A stretch of DNA of 64,000 nt, from positions 21,489,501 to 21,553,500 of the forward strand of contig CM020509.1 in assembly GCA_009823395.1 (NCBI GenBank). Direction: 5' to 3'. Positions 46,186 through 57,959 of the stretch are shown piece by piece. Numbering within the stretch: position 1 is the first letter of the stretch; the number at the start of each line of letters is the position of its first letter. Position numbers and translations under genes: made by a program. The notes beneath the pieces were generated by a model. That model did no database searches and was not told the origin of the DNA. It worked only from the letters and a program-made list of their open reading frames with translations. This DNA comes from Thamnaconus septentrionalis (Eukaryota > Chordata > Actinopteri > Tetraodontiformes > Monacanthidae).

Positions 46186-46693
46186 CCAGCTGCAGGATTC
46201 ATCAGTGAAGCCACTGATGGATCTTGTCCACAGCAGAGACTATCAACTGGAGAGTGTGAGGTCAGTACTGGTTTGGAAGCAGTGGATGATGGTTCCAGCA
46301 CCAAAGCCAGTTGATCCCACAGCAGAGGTCCAGTGTTCCCAGTCACAGTGTGAGAGGAGGATGGTAACGTCCAGCTGCTCCTCATTCATCCAACATCTGC
46401 TGCCAAACTGCTTTTTCTCTCAGTTCACCACTCACTTATTGATCAGTTCATCTTCATCAGGCCTCAGTATCAGTCCAACACTCCATGGTCACACCCCCTT
46501 TATATGTTCCACACTTGACATGTGACTGAGAGTCTGCTTCTTCTCACCAGTCACTCCATCATCTCCATCAACGGTCAACGTCTCTGTGATGATGCGTTCA
46601 AGGACCGTGAGTCCTGACTCCTGCTGTCTCTTCTTCTCTCTGCAGGTGGAAGGATTGAGGGAGGAGGAGAGTGAAGAAGAGAGCTCCATCTAG
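46186..46693 (+). pseudogene. NLR 3' end, partial duplicate (LRR fragment and last exon)
   Basis: 46186-46260 is the end of an LRR exon (VKPLMDLVHSRDYQLESVR), followed by the intron and a short last exon (46646-46693) ending EEESEEESSI and a stop. The exon end and intron are nearly identical to 52195-52598, including many non-coding stretches, so the duplication or gene conversion is recent. The 5' part of the gene is absent here. Confidence 0.8.
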
Positions 46694-47958
46694 TGGTGGC
46701 TGACAGAACTACAACAAGTGGAGCTTAATAGAAAGCTGCACACACACACACACACACACTGTGTCTACAGAACATAGAATGTCCATTTTTTTCCCCTCCT
46801 CATGTCCACAAAATACTTTAATTTGCCGGGATTGCATTGTAACCAACGTCTTACCACAGTTTAGCACGAGACAGAGCAATTCCAAGCAAAATCCAAAGAA
46901 GAAGACTTTTCTAAAAAGTCCTTGAATCAGCCTGAAACTGAGGTAAATGAGCTTCCTGTCATCGTTGAGAAAGAGTGGAAGGACGCAAACCAAGACTTCC
47001 AAAGGACCAGTGGACCATCAGAAGTTTTGAAGAGCAGCCAGGTAGCTCACTGCATCAGAGGAAGAGTTTTGAATGTCCAGGTTGGTGGTTCAAGACCTGG
47101 TACAGACACACTGGTTTTTTGAATTCAGGAGGAGCAATTTGTCATCAGAATTGAACCATTCAGTATTCAGAGACATTTTGCTTTTCATGCTGAGCTATAT
47201 GAAAACTCTGAAGTCACCTCTACTGATCATTTTGGGGCCGTTGGGGCTAAAAATGGATCTCCAGCTGTTGTTGGGACTCCAACCTCCAACCACAGGAACT
47301 GTAAGTCAGCACTCATCCAACCTGAGCCATCAGCTGACTCTTAAAGTACATCCACTGCTACATGTATCCTTTGTTTTGGAGCCATTGACCTTCAAAATGG
47401 AGACTTGATTCAACAACCTTGTGATTCACAGTCAGTCGTCTTAGCAACTGAGCCTTCTGTGGGCTGATGGGATGCAGCTCCTGGAGAACTGATTTAAGCT
47501 CTTCTCTGAAAATCTGAAAAAATCTACATACAAAGTTGTTTTTTTCCAAGTACAAATAATTTTAAATACTTTAATTAAAAGTTATTAAAAAGTCCTGTGG
47601 TAGCTTAGCATGAGACGGCGCTCTTCCAAGCAAAATCTCAAACATGTCTGAAAATAAGAAAAAAAACACATACTATAGTATAATGTACAAATATATATAG
47701 TAAAAACCTGGTTAGCCTGAGGACTGTGGAGGTCAATAGGTCACCCTGTTCATACAGCCTATTATACAGCCCACTGCTTCTGGTAAAACACATGACTATA
47801 AATTGTTTCATTATATTATACAGTGACCTATATATGATATATGATTGATTTGATACTGATGATCTTCTATTATTCATCACTGATGAGGAAATGAGTTGAA
47901 TCTTTGGTTTTGGTAACTTTTTGTCCTTTGTTGTGTGTCTGTGTTGCTGCTTGTCAGT

Positions 47959-48021
<63 letters not shown>

Positions 48022-48412
48022 CCAAAACCAAAAACCAAACCAAAAACCAACAAAACAACCAAAACTTGAGTTGTGTTGCGTCCGTGGAATTTGCGAGCAT
48101 TTCAATCTTCCAGCATTTGGAATTTCCTTCAACTGAGATCAACAGGAAGCAGCAAACAGGTGAGTCGAGCTAGCTGGCTAACTAGCTAGCTAGCTCACCC
48201 TTCCTTCTTTTCAGACTCTGTTTGAATTCAATTTTTAAAGAGTGAGGAGAATTTTCTTTCCTCTTAATTGTATCTAAAAGGCTTCAGCTCCACTTGTTGA
48301 CTGTGGCTGTTTGTTTCTCCTGCAGAGTCCAGTGTTGAAACGCACCAATGTCAAGTCATTGCTGTCTATTGATGTAGTGACAGCCCTCAGGAACCTGGTT
48401 AGCAGGTTAGCA
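46694..48412. other. intergenic, microsatellites only
   Basis: Contains (CA)n at 46738-46760 and (GT)n at 47964-48018. A GCTAGCTAGC-type palindromic run lies at 48165-48195. There are two weak tRNA-like B-box matches (near 47090 on plus and 47400-47455 on minus) that I do not call. No gene. Confidence 0.5.
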
Positions 48413-48480
48413 GGTTAGCTCAGTGGGTTAGCCTGCTGACTGTGGTGCTGGAAACCAGGGTTCCACTCCTGGTTGTTGGT
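48413..48480 (+). pseudogene. tRNA-like sequence (tRNA pseudogene or SINE head)
   Basis: The start GGTTAGCTCAGTGGGTTAG resembles a D-arm/A box, and CCAGGGTTCCACTCCTGG forms a perfect T-stem with a B-box-like loop. The acceptor stem does not close, so it is not a functional tRNA. It may be the head of a tRNA-derived SINE. Confidence 0.4.
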
Positions 48481-48560
48481 TCAATTCTCAAGCAAAGCCT
48501 CTTTTGTTCTCTTGCTACTTTTAACCAAGCCCAACTCCAACACTAACTGACCCTCTAATC

Positions 48561-48903
48561 CAGGGTGGGCAAACTGTTTGACTGGTGGCCATAATGGCTT
48601 CTACAATAGTACAGAGGGGCCGGTTTCTCATTGGAGGAAAAATATAGCAGGGGATATGTAGAAAACATGTTGCTTTAATGGCAATTAAATAATGAACAAA
48701 AGCGTTACAACAATATATCTGCCTGAGAAGCACCCCAGTGTTTAGCCCTTTATTGAAATGACTCTGAAAACACTCAAAATTGAAGAAATACAGCTATTTC
48801 ATTACTTAATAACTATTAATATAATTCTTTCAGGTTTGGTGGGCCGGATTGGAAAGTGTAATGGGCTGCATATGGCCCCCGGGATGTAGTTTGCCCACCC
48901 CTG
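48561..48903. mobile_element. hAT MITE
   Basis: Inverted termini CAGGGTGGGCAAACTG and AGTTTGCCCACCCCTG, with GGCCGG-containing subterminal regions. The flanking octamers CTCTAATC and CCCTAACT are only partly alike. Non-coding interior. Confidence 0.82.
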
Positions 48904-49993
48904 CCCTAACTCCCACCCCCACCTCCACCCTGACCACTGACATCAGACTGAAGAGTCTGAAGCAGAAGATGTTACAGAAAAGTGGTGTCCATTCACCTCC
49001 AAATCGTCTGAAAGGTCCTAAACACTTTCTGGAAGTTGAATGTTCAGAAAAATAATTTAAAAAAAAAATCATTTCAAACTCCATTTATTGTAATGGAATT
49101 TTTTAATAGATCATAACTTCTTCCTGAACGTCCTAAAGACTTCAAACCTGGATCCTCTGACATAATCCCTCCCTTCTGAACAGGCCAGAGGTGGAATCAT
49201 CTTTCTACGACCTTCCATTCCTAAAATACACGTCTCTGACATATGAATTTGACCTTTGACCCAGCTCCGAACAGATGACCCACTGATTCAGTTGTTCCGT
49301 TAGAATCAGGCTCCCTGAAACTGGGAGGGTGGGCGGATTTTCAACTCAACAACAGGAAGGTAAAGTCAGTGAATGTGGGTTTGAACAGTGCCACTGATCC
49401 CTCTGGCCCTGCGCTTTTCAAAGCCTCCACTGGGGGGCGCCAGAGGACTTGAGGGGAGGCGACTGTGAAAACTGCGGAATCATATTGAAAGTGAAGCCAA
49501 AGTTGAAGGATGAAGCGGCAGGAAAAGCAAAAGTGTCCATAGTGATGATGAAAGTCTCTGACTACAGTTGATGTGTTGATGATTTGATTGGAGGAATTGA
49601 ACCAGCAGCCTCAGAATGAAGACATTAGTTGACTGGATAACTGGAGGAGGTTTCAATGGATTGAAAAACATGTTGAAAATTTTTCCAATATTTATTCAAA
49701 TGTGTTTCAAAGAGATGTTAAATTATGCAGATGTTAAAATGTGTTTAAAAACATACAAATGTGGAAGATATTTACAAAAATACACATGTATATAACATTT
49801 ATTGAAACCTTTTTTTTAATATACAAAGCAATGACAATAACAGTAATAATAGACCTACCTTGACCCCTGACCCGTCTTGTTTCTCCTGGTTTCATTGGTT
49901 GTGGCTTCATTTGATCAGTTTTCAGATTTGTTTTCTAAAAGGCTTCTGATGTTTTTAGCAGATTCATCAGGAGTAAAACAAGCACAACTACAC

Positions 49994-49996
<3 letters not shown>
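48904..49996. other. no gene or repeat recognised
   Basis: Unique-looking sequence between the MITE and the NLR-associated microsatellite. Short frames only. Confidence 0.45.
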
Positions 49997-50063
<67 letters not shown>

Positions 50064-50085
50064 TGTGTGTGTATATATATATACA
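49997..50085. repeat. compound (CA)n(TA)n microsatellite
   Basis: CA dinucleotides pass into TA dinucleotides with a GTGTGTGTA interruption. The NLR coding sequence begins abruptly at its right edge. Confidence 0.96.
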
Positions 50086-50908
50086 GAAGCTTCTTCTGAA
50101 ACTGGGCCAGCAGGCATTTGAACATCTGGAGAGTGGAAAGATCATGTTCTACAGTGAAGACCTGGAGAAGTGTGGTCTCAGTGTGACTGACGCCTCTGTG
50201 TACTCAGGAGTTTGTACAGAGATCTTCAGAAGAGAGAGTGTGATCTTCCACAAAACCATCTACTGCTTCGTTCATCTGAGCGTCCAGGAGTTTCTGGCTG
50301 CAGTCTACACCTTCCATTGTCACACCAACAAGAACTACCAGGTTGTTCAAGATTTCCTCCAAGATGTAAAACCAGGGCTATTAGATAAACTGTCAAACCT
50401 GTTAAGAAAAGAAGGTGACCAAACCTTGGAAACTTTACTGAAGAGGATGATGGAGAAATCCTTGAAGAGTTCAAACGGTCATCTGGACTTGTTTGTTCGC
50501 TTTCTCCATGGACTCAGTCTGGAATCAAACCAGAGACTCTGAGGAGTCCTGCTGGGTCTCACTGACAACCATCCAGGAACCTTACAGAAGGTCATCAACA
50601 ACCTGAAGAAGATGAACACTCGAAAAATGTCTTCTGACAGAAGCATCAACATCTTCCACTGTCTGCTGGAGATGAAGGATCAGTCAGTGCATCAGGAGGT
50701 CCGAGGGTTCCTGCAGTCAGGGAACAGATCAGAGAAGAAATCTCAGCCATCCAGTGTTCAGCTCTGGCCTACGTGCTGCAGATGTCAGAGGAGGTTCTGA
50801 AGGAGTTGAACCTCAGGAAGTACAACACATCCATGGAGGGAAGATTGAGACTGATTCCAGCTGTGAGGAACTGCAGGAAGGCTGTGATACATTTAGGGTA
50901 CGAAAAAA

Positions 50909-50975
<67 letters not shown>

Positions 50976-52654
50976 CTTGGTGTTAGCCACCCTGCTATAT
51001 CAGCAGCTCCTCTGGCTGGAACACACTGGAGTGTGAAGCTAAACTGAGTTCCCTGGTTGAGGAGACTGCAGTGGAGACACTGAGGACCTGCTGATGATGA
51101 TGATGTTGGTGGTGGTGATGATGATGATGATGATGAGGATGGTGATGATGATGATGATGATGATGATGATGACGATGATGATGATGATGATGATGGTGAT
51201 GGTGATGATGATGATGGAAGCAGCTGATCAGATGTTAAAGAGTCTTGAATCACTTTCACAGTCAGCAGAGTCTCACGTGTCGACCACAACTTCTCTCTCT
51301 GCTCTACTACATTGCAGATGTTACACTGAACTCTCAGAGGTTCACTGTGCAGTGGTGTCTTCAGCTCTGCAGTCCAGCCCCTCCCACCTCAGACACCTGG
51401 ACCTGAGTGGCACCACCCTGAAGGATCCTGGAGTGAAGCTGCTCTGTGCTGGACTGCAGAGTCCAAACTGCAGACTGGAAGTTCTCAGGTCAGTTCCTGC
51501 TTTCTACTGGTGGGCAGTGTGTGTCAGCAGATGACAACTGGTGTGTAACGCTGCTCAGTGTGAAGACTTTGAAGCAGATATTAAAGACTCATCTAGACAA
51601 AGTGGATGTTGTTGATATTTTCATGTCAACAATCTGCAGCCAGAAAAGACTTTGGATGGTGGAAGAAAGTGTGGCAAATGTCTCCAGCTCAATGGAAGTT
51701 GTTGATTGGTGATGAAGGTCACATGACTGAGCAGAAGATCCTGTGAAGAAATATTCGAGGCAGATTAATAGTGCAGCAGTATTTCTTCATCTTGTCCTTT
51801 GAATGTGTTTGACTTGTAACGAGACTCTGATGACTGAAAACAGCCACAAGCACACAAAGGACTCACTGATTATTTTCCATCTTCACTGCTGATTGGCTGC
51901 ACACTGACTGACACACTGCTCTTGTTATTGTGTTGACAATATGATGATGGTCCACACTGGCACAATGACTCATTTGAGGGAATGACTCAGTGATCTGAAT
52001 ATCTGGATCATCAACAGGGAGATATGACTCTTAAAATGACATTTACACCATGGAAGAAACCAATTATTGATTCTTTATTCAGGTTGATTGACTGCAGGTT
52101 TTCAGAGCTCAGCTGTGATTGGCTGCTCTCAGCTCTGAAGTCCAACCTCTCCCACCTCAGACACCTGGACCTGAGTAAGAACCACCTGAAGGCTTCAGCG
52201 GTGAAGCCACTGATGCATCTTGTCCACAGCAGAGACTATCAACTGGAGAGTGTGAGGTCAGTACTGGTTTGGAAGCAGTGGATGATGGTTCCAGCACCAA
52301 AGCCAGTTGATCCCACAGCAGAGGTCCAGTGTTCCCAGTCACAGTGTGAGAGGAGGATGGTGGCGTCCAGCTGCTCCTCATTCATCCAACATCTGCTGCC
52401 AAACTGCTTCTTCTCTCAGTTCACCACTCAATTATTGATCAGTTCATCTTCATCAGGCCTCAGTATCAGTCCAACACTCCATGGTCACATGACCTTCATA
52501 TGTTCCACACTTGACATCCATCAACAGTCAACGTCTCTGTGATGATGCGTTCAAGGACCATGAGTCCTGACTCCTGCTGTCTCTTCTTCTCTCTGCAGCT
52601 GGTGGTCACCTTGATAGAGGATGAGGAGGAGAGTGAAGAAGAGAGCTCCATCTA
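50086..52654 (+). pseudogene. NLRC3-like NACHT-LRR gene, 5'-truncated and broken
   Basis: NLR proteins are cytosolic pattern receptors. The first part (50086 to about 50899) encodes the winged-helix and HD2 regions that follow [61 protein letters not shown] interrupts it at 50540-50542, and one-base shifts occur near 50735. LRR exons are 51318-51488 ([20 protein letters not shown]) and 52083-52256 (174 nt, the standard LRR-exon size; [20 protein letters not shown]). The last exon 52599-52654 ends EEESEEESSI. The FISNA and NACHT ATPase parts are missing upstream, and the exon after the first block appears replaced by GT and GAT repeats. Confidence 0.83.
50908..51216. repeat. (GT)n and (GAT)n microsatellites within the NLR pseudogene
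   Basis: (GT)n at 50908-50972 and GAT-rich trinucleotides at 51090-51216. Between them, 50973-51085 has decayed sequence without a usable frame. Confidence 0.95.
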
Positions 52655-53889
52655 GTGGTGGCTGACAGAACTACAACAAGTGGAGCAAAACAGCAAGCTG
52701 CACGCACACACGCACACACCAGTCGTGCTCCAAGTGGACACTCTAACACAGTGTTGCACAGTGTGTGTGGACGGCGGACTGCCTCTCCCTACAAGCTGCT
52801 GTGGTTACTAGGAGAGACGTCCCAGAAGCCACTGGTGGACCTTGCAGTGCCACATGTGGACTCTTGGATTGTTCTTGGCCTTCCCGTGAACCACTGCGTG
52901 AGCACTGGAGGTGAACCATGACTGACTGCTGTCCTCCTCTCTGGACACCACAATCTCACTTCCCATCTAAAAGTCATGAAAAACCTTTGTGGGTGAGATC
53001 CTCTCACCATCTGATCACTGTTGGGAGTGGAGCCTTCAAACACTCCAATGACTGGACACTAATCAGAGACTGACCCCGACTGGAAGCAAAGTCACTTTCA
53101 TGGTGTTGTTCCCCCAGCAGGACTTTCCACAGGCTTCATTCTCATCAGCTGATCTGACCAAGCAACCCCAGGTTGAAGCTTCACGCTGGCTTTATTGTAA
53201 ATGCTACAGTGTATGGACCATTTACAGAGCATTGAGCTCTTGTTACTGGGCGGCCCACGGTGTGAGGAGAGAGCCGCTCTGTGCAAACGGAGCCACAGGC
53301 AGTTTGCAATCCAGTGCAGTCATTCCAGCCTCCAGTAGCACCTGAATGACACCTAGCAGCTAGTACGAGCTAACGGAGCTAATAAGTATGTCAGAGCGTT
53401 GAATACAACCAAGTAGAGTGGACAATCAGATGTAGTAAAATGATTCACATTCTCTACTTCAGTACAGATACTTGTCTAAAATCAACTCCTTTACTCATAG
53501 TGCAGCTTCTGAAGTGAATTGAAGTCAAAACTTTTTGAGGCCATTCATAAAACAAAACATTTGTTGATTAATTTTGTTTTAAAATTTCAAAGGTTGTGAC
53601 AGAATAATCTGGAGTGAACTGGCCAGAGGTTAAAGGTCAGAGGGTTCACAAACTACAAAGTAGACATAATTAATTAGATTATTTTTTTAATCAAGTTCCA
53701 CCACTAATAATTAAATATTTGTTTAATAAATGTTTAATGCACCTTTTTACTTGACCAACATAATTAAATCTGCACCTGCTTCCGTTTGCATGTTTCAGCA
53801 GATTGATGTGTATGTAGACAGAAAAATCCTCTGCACTGGCTGTGTCACACCTGGCTTCCACCGCAGCAGCTGCTTTGTTTTTCACTTCC
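52655..53889. other. 3' flank of the NLR copy, no gene
   Basis: The first ~60 bp (GTGGTGGCTGACAGAACTAC) are shared with the flank of the 46.7 kb copy. After that, unique-looking DNA without exons. Confidence 0.5.
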
Positions 53890-54140
53890 CGTGATGCTTT
53901 TTCTTTGTTGCACACAGATAACACGCACTCATACCATTCACTCCATCCACACACCTACAGGCATTACTGACAAGACACTGACTCTCACACTCCATACATT
54001 CTTATTTTTTTCTTCACAGTTTTGCTGTACTTTAACTGTTTTTATTGCACTTGATTTTATTTGTTTTACTCTGGAAAGCACCTTGTGCACCATTTGGTTG
54101 TTGGAAGGTGCTATATAAATAAAATTTGATTGATTGGTTG
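53890..54140 (+). mobile_element. LINE/SINE 3' tail
   Basis: Ends with GGAAGGTGCTATATAAATAA and (TTGAT)n, the characteristic 3' terminus of fish non-LTR elements. No coding part. Confidence 0.55.
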
Positions 54141-55767
54141 ATTTTTTTTGGTGTGGTATGAGGCGTTACTGTCATTGCAACACGTAAATGTATACAACAA
54201 AATTGTGCATAAACAGTCCAAATACAATCCAACAGTAAAGACAGGACTGCAGGATTGAGCATTTTCAGTGGGGGTGAAGGTGTTATTATGTTTAGTGTCG
54301 ATGTTTGTGTCGTGTCGTCAGACTGTGTGGGAAAGGCGGTGAAAAACGACTACTTGGTAGGATAGCTAGCAACAGCCGTTTATTTGTAAGCAGGCACGTT
54401 AAGATTTGCATCTCGCTGCTCGTTTCCTCGAATTTACTGCATCCCGTGAAAACGGTCTGTTTCACTTCACTCCACTACCAAGCCTTGCCGGTGTACGACC
54501 CCGCCCGGCCCACTCCACTGTGATTGGTCACACTCTTCGTCGCTGCTGAGCCTCATTTCCTCAGTTTGCCTGTGCGGAAGTGAGGAGTAAACGGCCAACT
54601 TTACAAAACAGGCACAATTTAAACACTTACCGTCGTGAAGGCTTCACCCTTTAGCAGCTGTTTACCGGCTAATCCAGCTTCGTACGGACCCAGCGCGGGT
54701 TGAGTTACGGCCGCAAGGCGGACCGAAGGTCCCTGGACGTTTTTTGGGCCTTCCGTGTGCCCGGAAATATATTTTATTTTGTGTACTGACCGTGTTTTTG
54801 TTTTGTATTTTTGCGAGACATTTAATAGGGCTTAGAATGATTTGGTTTCATACTGTTGACTTGTATCAAAACACTGTCCTAGCAGAGAAAATATGTATGC
54901 TGAAACAATCACTTCAGTCATAGTCGTTTATTATTAGACAAGAATATCTGCACAACTTAAGTCCACACAAAGCACAAAGCAGGAAGAGCTCTATACAACG
55001 GATGTTAACATGCTGGCAGCGTGAACATCGCTATAAGGAGCAAAACTTGCGAGTCAAAATCGCTGTCTCTTCAGTTTCGCTGCCAGCGAACACAACACAA
55101 GCAGAGCACGGAGTTAGCGGTGGTGGCTAACAGTTCATCAACACCATTCAGTGGTTGTACGTTGCAAGTAGTCTTAAAACTAATGTTTGTTGAGGTCACA
55201 ATACACTCACAGTCCTCATACATGTTTTCAAATATTGCCGTGGCTGACTATTCTCTCGTCCACCAGGGGGCCGAGTCGAGCCCGTCTCCCTCCCGTTGCC
55301 GACCGGACCGGTGTTCCATCGCATCCGCATTAGGCTGAACAAACCTCCAACATTTTCTCTGTTTGTTCCACTCCGACGGTTGTGGTCTTTGGTGCTTCAG
55401 TAGTCGCTCATATTATGTATATATATATTTTTTTTAATTTCCCTGACACCGAAAAAACATTTTCTTGGAGCAGCGCATTGCGACATCACTTCCGGGGCAG
55501 AGCGGGGGAGGGCGGAACCAATCCGAGAGTATGCCTGAGCTTGGCCATGAAAGGAGATCCGGAACGCAGTGACGTCATTGCGTTCCCAGTGTTGAAAAAA
55601 TCTCAGTGAACAGAGCGTTTAGAACCATGCCCAACAATTTGCAGGGCTCACGTCCAAACACATTAAGCTCATTATTTGACAATTTTCGATCGCTTGACGA
55701 TAGGGTTCAACATTGTAACGGTTTTTAAAGCTCAGAAAAGCAGAAAAGCATCATAGGTGCCCTTTAA
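54141..55767. other. CpG-richer intergenic region, no gene called
   Basis: 54440-55620 has noticeably more CpG than its surroundings, with blocks such as CCGACCGGACCGG. The end at 55720-55768 (GCATCATAGGTGCCCTTTAA) looks like the terminus of a DNA transposon, but I could not find a matching opposite end. No exon was supported. Confidence 0.4.
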
Positions 55768-57868
55768 ATGATGCTGTTAAAAATTGTGCTGAAAATGATT
55801 TGATGTTTTTGGGAGGTGATTTTAATTGCACAGAGTCACCTTCACGAGATAGGAATCACCCAGAACCCCACCGGGCCTCCTCCAGCAGGATGACACAGAT
55901 CATAAAATCACATCAGTTATCCGACGTGTAGAGAGTTTTTAACAGTACACCTGGAGTCATTCGAAAGAAAACTTTTTATCTTTAGCTCGACTTGACCGCA
56001 TTTATTGTTTTACACACCTTTTAAATATTTTTAAAAGGTGCTGCATTCAACCTGTGGGTTTCCGTGACCACTCCTTGGTCTCCTGCACTGTTTTTATTAA
56101 GAATATTCTTTTAAAAAGCGCCGATTGGCATTTCAACTGCCCTTTTAAATAATCAGGTTTTTAGAACAGCTTTTAAATATTTTTGGGAGAGCCATAGGGA
56201 GAGCAGGCCTGTCTTTCCCAGCACCCAGCAGTGGTGGGATTTCGGCAAGGCACAGATCCAGCAGCTGTGCCAGCAGTTCACTCGCAATGTCACGAGAGAT
56301 TTAGCCCCATCTTTGAGAAATCTGGAGTTTGAGGCGGAAGAACTGCAATCTCTAGCAGAGTCCTCTGAAAAATCGATGGCTTTTAGATTCCCTCAAAAAG
56401 AAAAAGGCCGCTATAGCCAACCTGCTAGGTGTGTCAGCACACGGAGCTCTGGTCAGGTCTAGGTTTTTAAATGTGGCTGAGATGGATGCCCCTTCTCAAT
56501 TCTTCTTTGGGCTGGAACAAAAAAAATGACAAAGGAAGATCATTCACTGTTTACGCATGGATGGTGGCCTTGAAATCTCACACTCCTCTGAGATTAGAAG
56601 GTATGCTGTCGGGTTCTACAAGAACCTTCTTAAGAGTGAATGGTCAGATGATCCACATGTGCACAGCAGTTTTGTTGCAGGTCTACCACAGGTGGACTCG
56701 AAGGCCAACTCTGAGTTGGGGGCAGTTTTAACCCTGCAGGAGCTGTACACAGCAACAATGAATCTACAGAGTGGTAAAGCACCAGGGATCGATGGTTTAC
56801 CTGTCGATTTTTACAAGTCCTTCTGGTCCATCATTGGAAGTGATCTACTAGAGGTGGTGTCAGACAGCCTCCAGAGAGGGCAGCTCCCTTTGAGCTGCAG
56901 AAGAGCTGTCATCACTCTGCTGCCGAAGAAAGGAGACCTGCAGCTAATGAAAAACTGGAGGCCAGTGTCGCTGCTGTGCACGGATTATAAAATCCTTTCC
57001 AAAGCTCAGGTCCTTAGATTGAGAAAGGTGATGGCGTCCATCATCCACCCTGACCAGACCTACTGTGTTCCTAGCAGGCTCATAAGTGATAATGTCACTT
57101 CATGTTTTGGCTGTTTCCAGGGAATTGGGTCACGATACTGGTCTGGTTTCAATAGATCAGGAAAAGGCTTTCGACCGGGTTGAACACCAATACCTCTGGC
57201 AGACTTTGGCTGGGTTTGGTTTCAACCATGGGTTCATTGCCAAGATCCGGGCTCTCTATTGTGATATTGTGAGTGTGTTAAAAAATGAATGGAGGGCTGA
57301 GTGCGCCTTTTAACATTGGGAGGGGGGTGAGGCAGGGCTGCTCTCTCTCTCGCATGCTGTACTTTATAGCCTCTGCTGCACCGACTCAGACAAAAACTGA
57401 CAGGTGTGTCCCCTTCCCTGGTTGTCCAGTGTCATTTAAAATGTCTGCTTATGCCAACGATGTAATTGTACTTGTGAACTCAAAAAAAGATATTGATGTT
57501 TTAACTGACACTGTTAAATCTTTTGGTTTTATTTCCTCTGCTAGGGTCAACTGGGCAAAGAGCGAGGCTGTGATGGTGGGAGAGAGACTGGGGGACCGGA
57601 TCAGCCTACCTGCTGAGCTCACCTGGAAAAACTGTGGGCTGAGGTACTGGGGGTTTCCTGGGGGATAAGACCACGGTAAAGAAGAACTGGGACAGTGTCA
57701 TCGCTAAAGTAAAGAGCCGACTTAATAAGTGGAGGTGGCTGCTCCCCAAAATGTCTCTCAGAGGCAGAGTCCTCATTGCCAACAACCTGGTCTCATCTTC
57801 CTTGTGGCACCACGTTGGCCTGCATGGATCCTCCAGTCTCTCTTCTCTCCTAGGTACAGAGTCTTTTA
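55768..57868 (+). pseudogene. Tx1-like (L1 superfamily) LINE ORF2 remnant
   Basis: The endonuclease end reads FLGGDFNCTESPSRDRNHPE. RT then follows across several frames: ELYTATMNLQSGKAPGIDGL, FWSIIGSDLLEVVSDSLQRG, KNWRPVSLLCTDYKILSKA, DQEKAFDRVEHQYLWQTLAG, IGRGVRQGCSLS. The catalytic box reads AYANDVIV instead of YADD. The remaining frame stops near 57668. The sequence is cut at 57868 by the terminus of the next element, and I see no continuation beyond 62.5 kb. Confidence 0.83.
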
Positions 57869-57959
57869 GGGCCAATTCCAATTCTTCCCTTAACCCTCAA
57901 TCTCAACCCTCACTCTTAACCCTCAATCTTGGCCCTCAAAAATAAATGCAAAGGCTATC

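Noticed and set aside
47395..47455. Minus-strand tRNA gene
   Set aside because: Only D-arm and T-loop resemblance. The stems do not close.
47638..48132. 164-codon minus-strand open frame
   Set aside because: Its core is a (GT)n repeat read as Thr-His. No domain, no splice sites.
51090..51289. Poly-Met/poly-Ser open frames over the GAT repeat
   Set aside because: Translation of a trinucleotide microsatellite.
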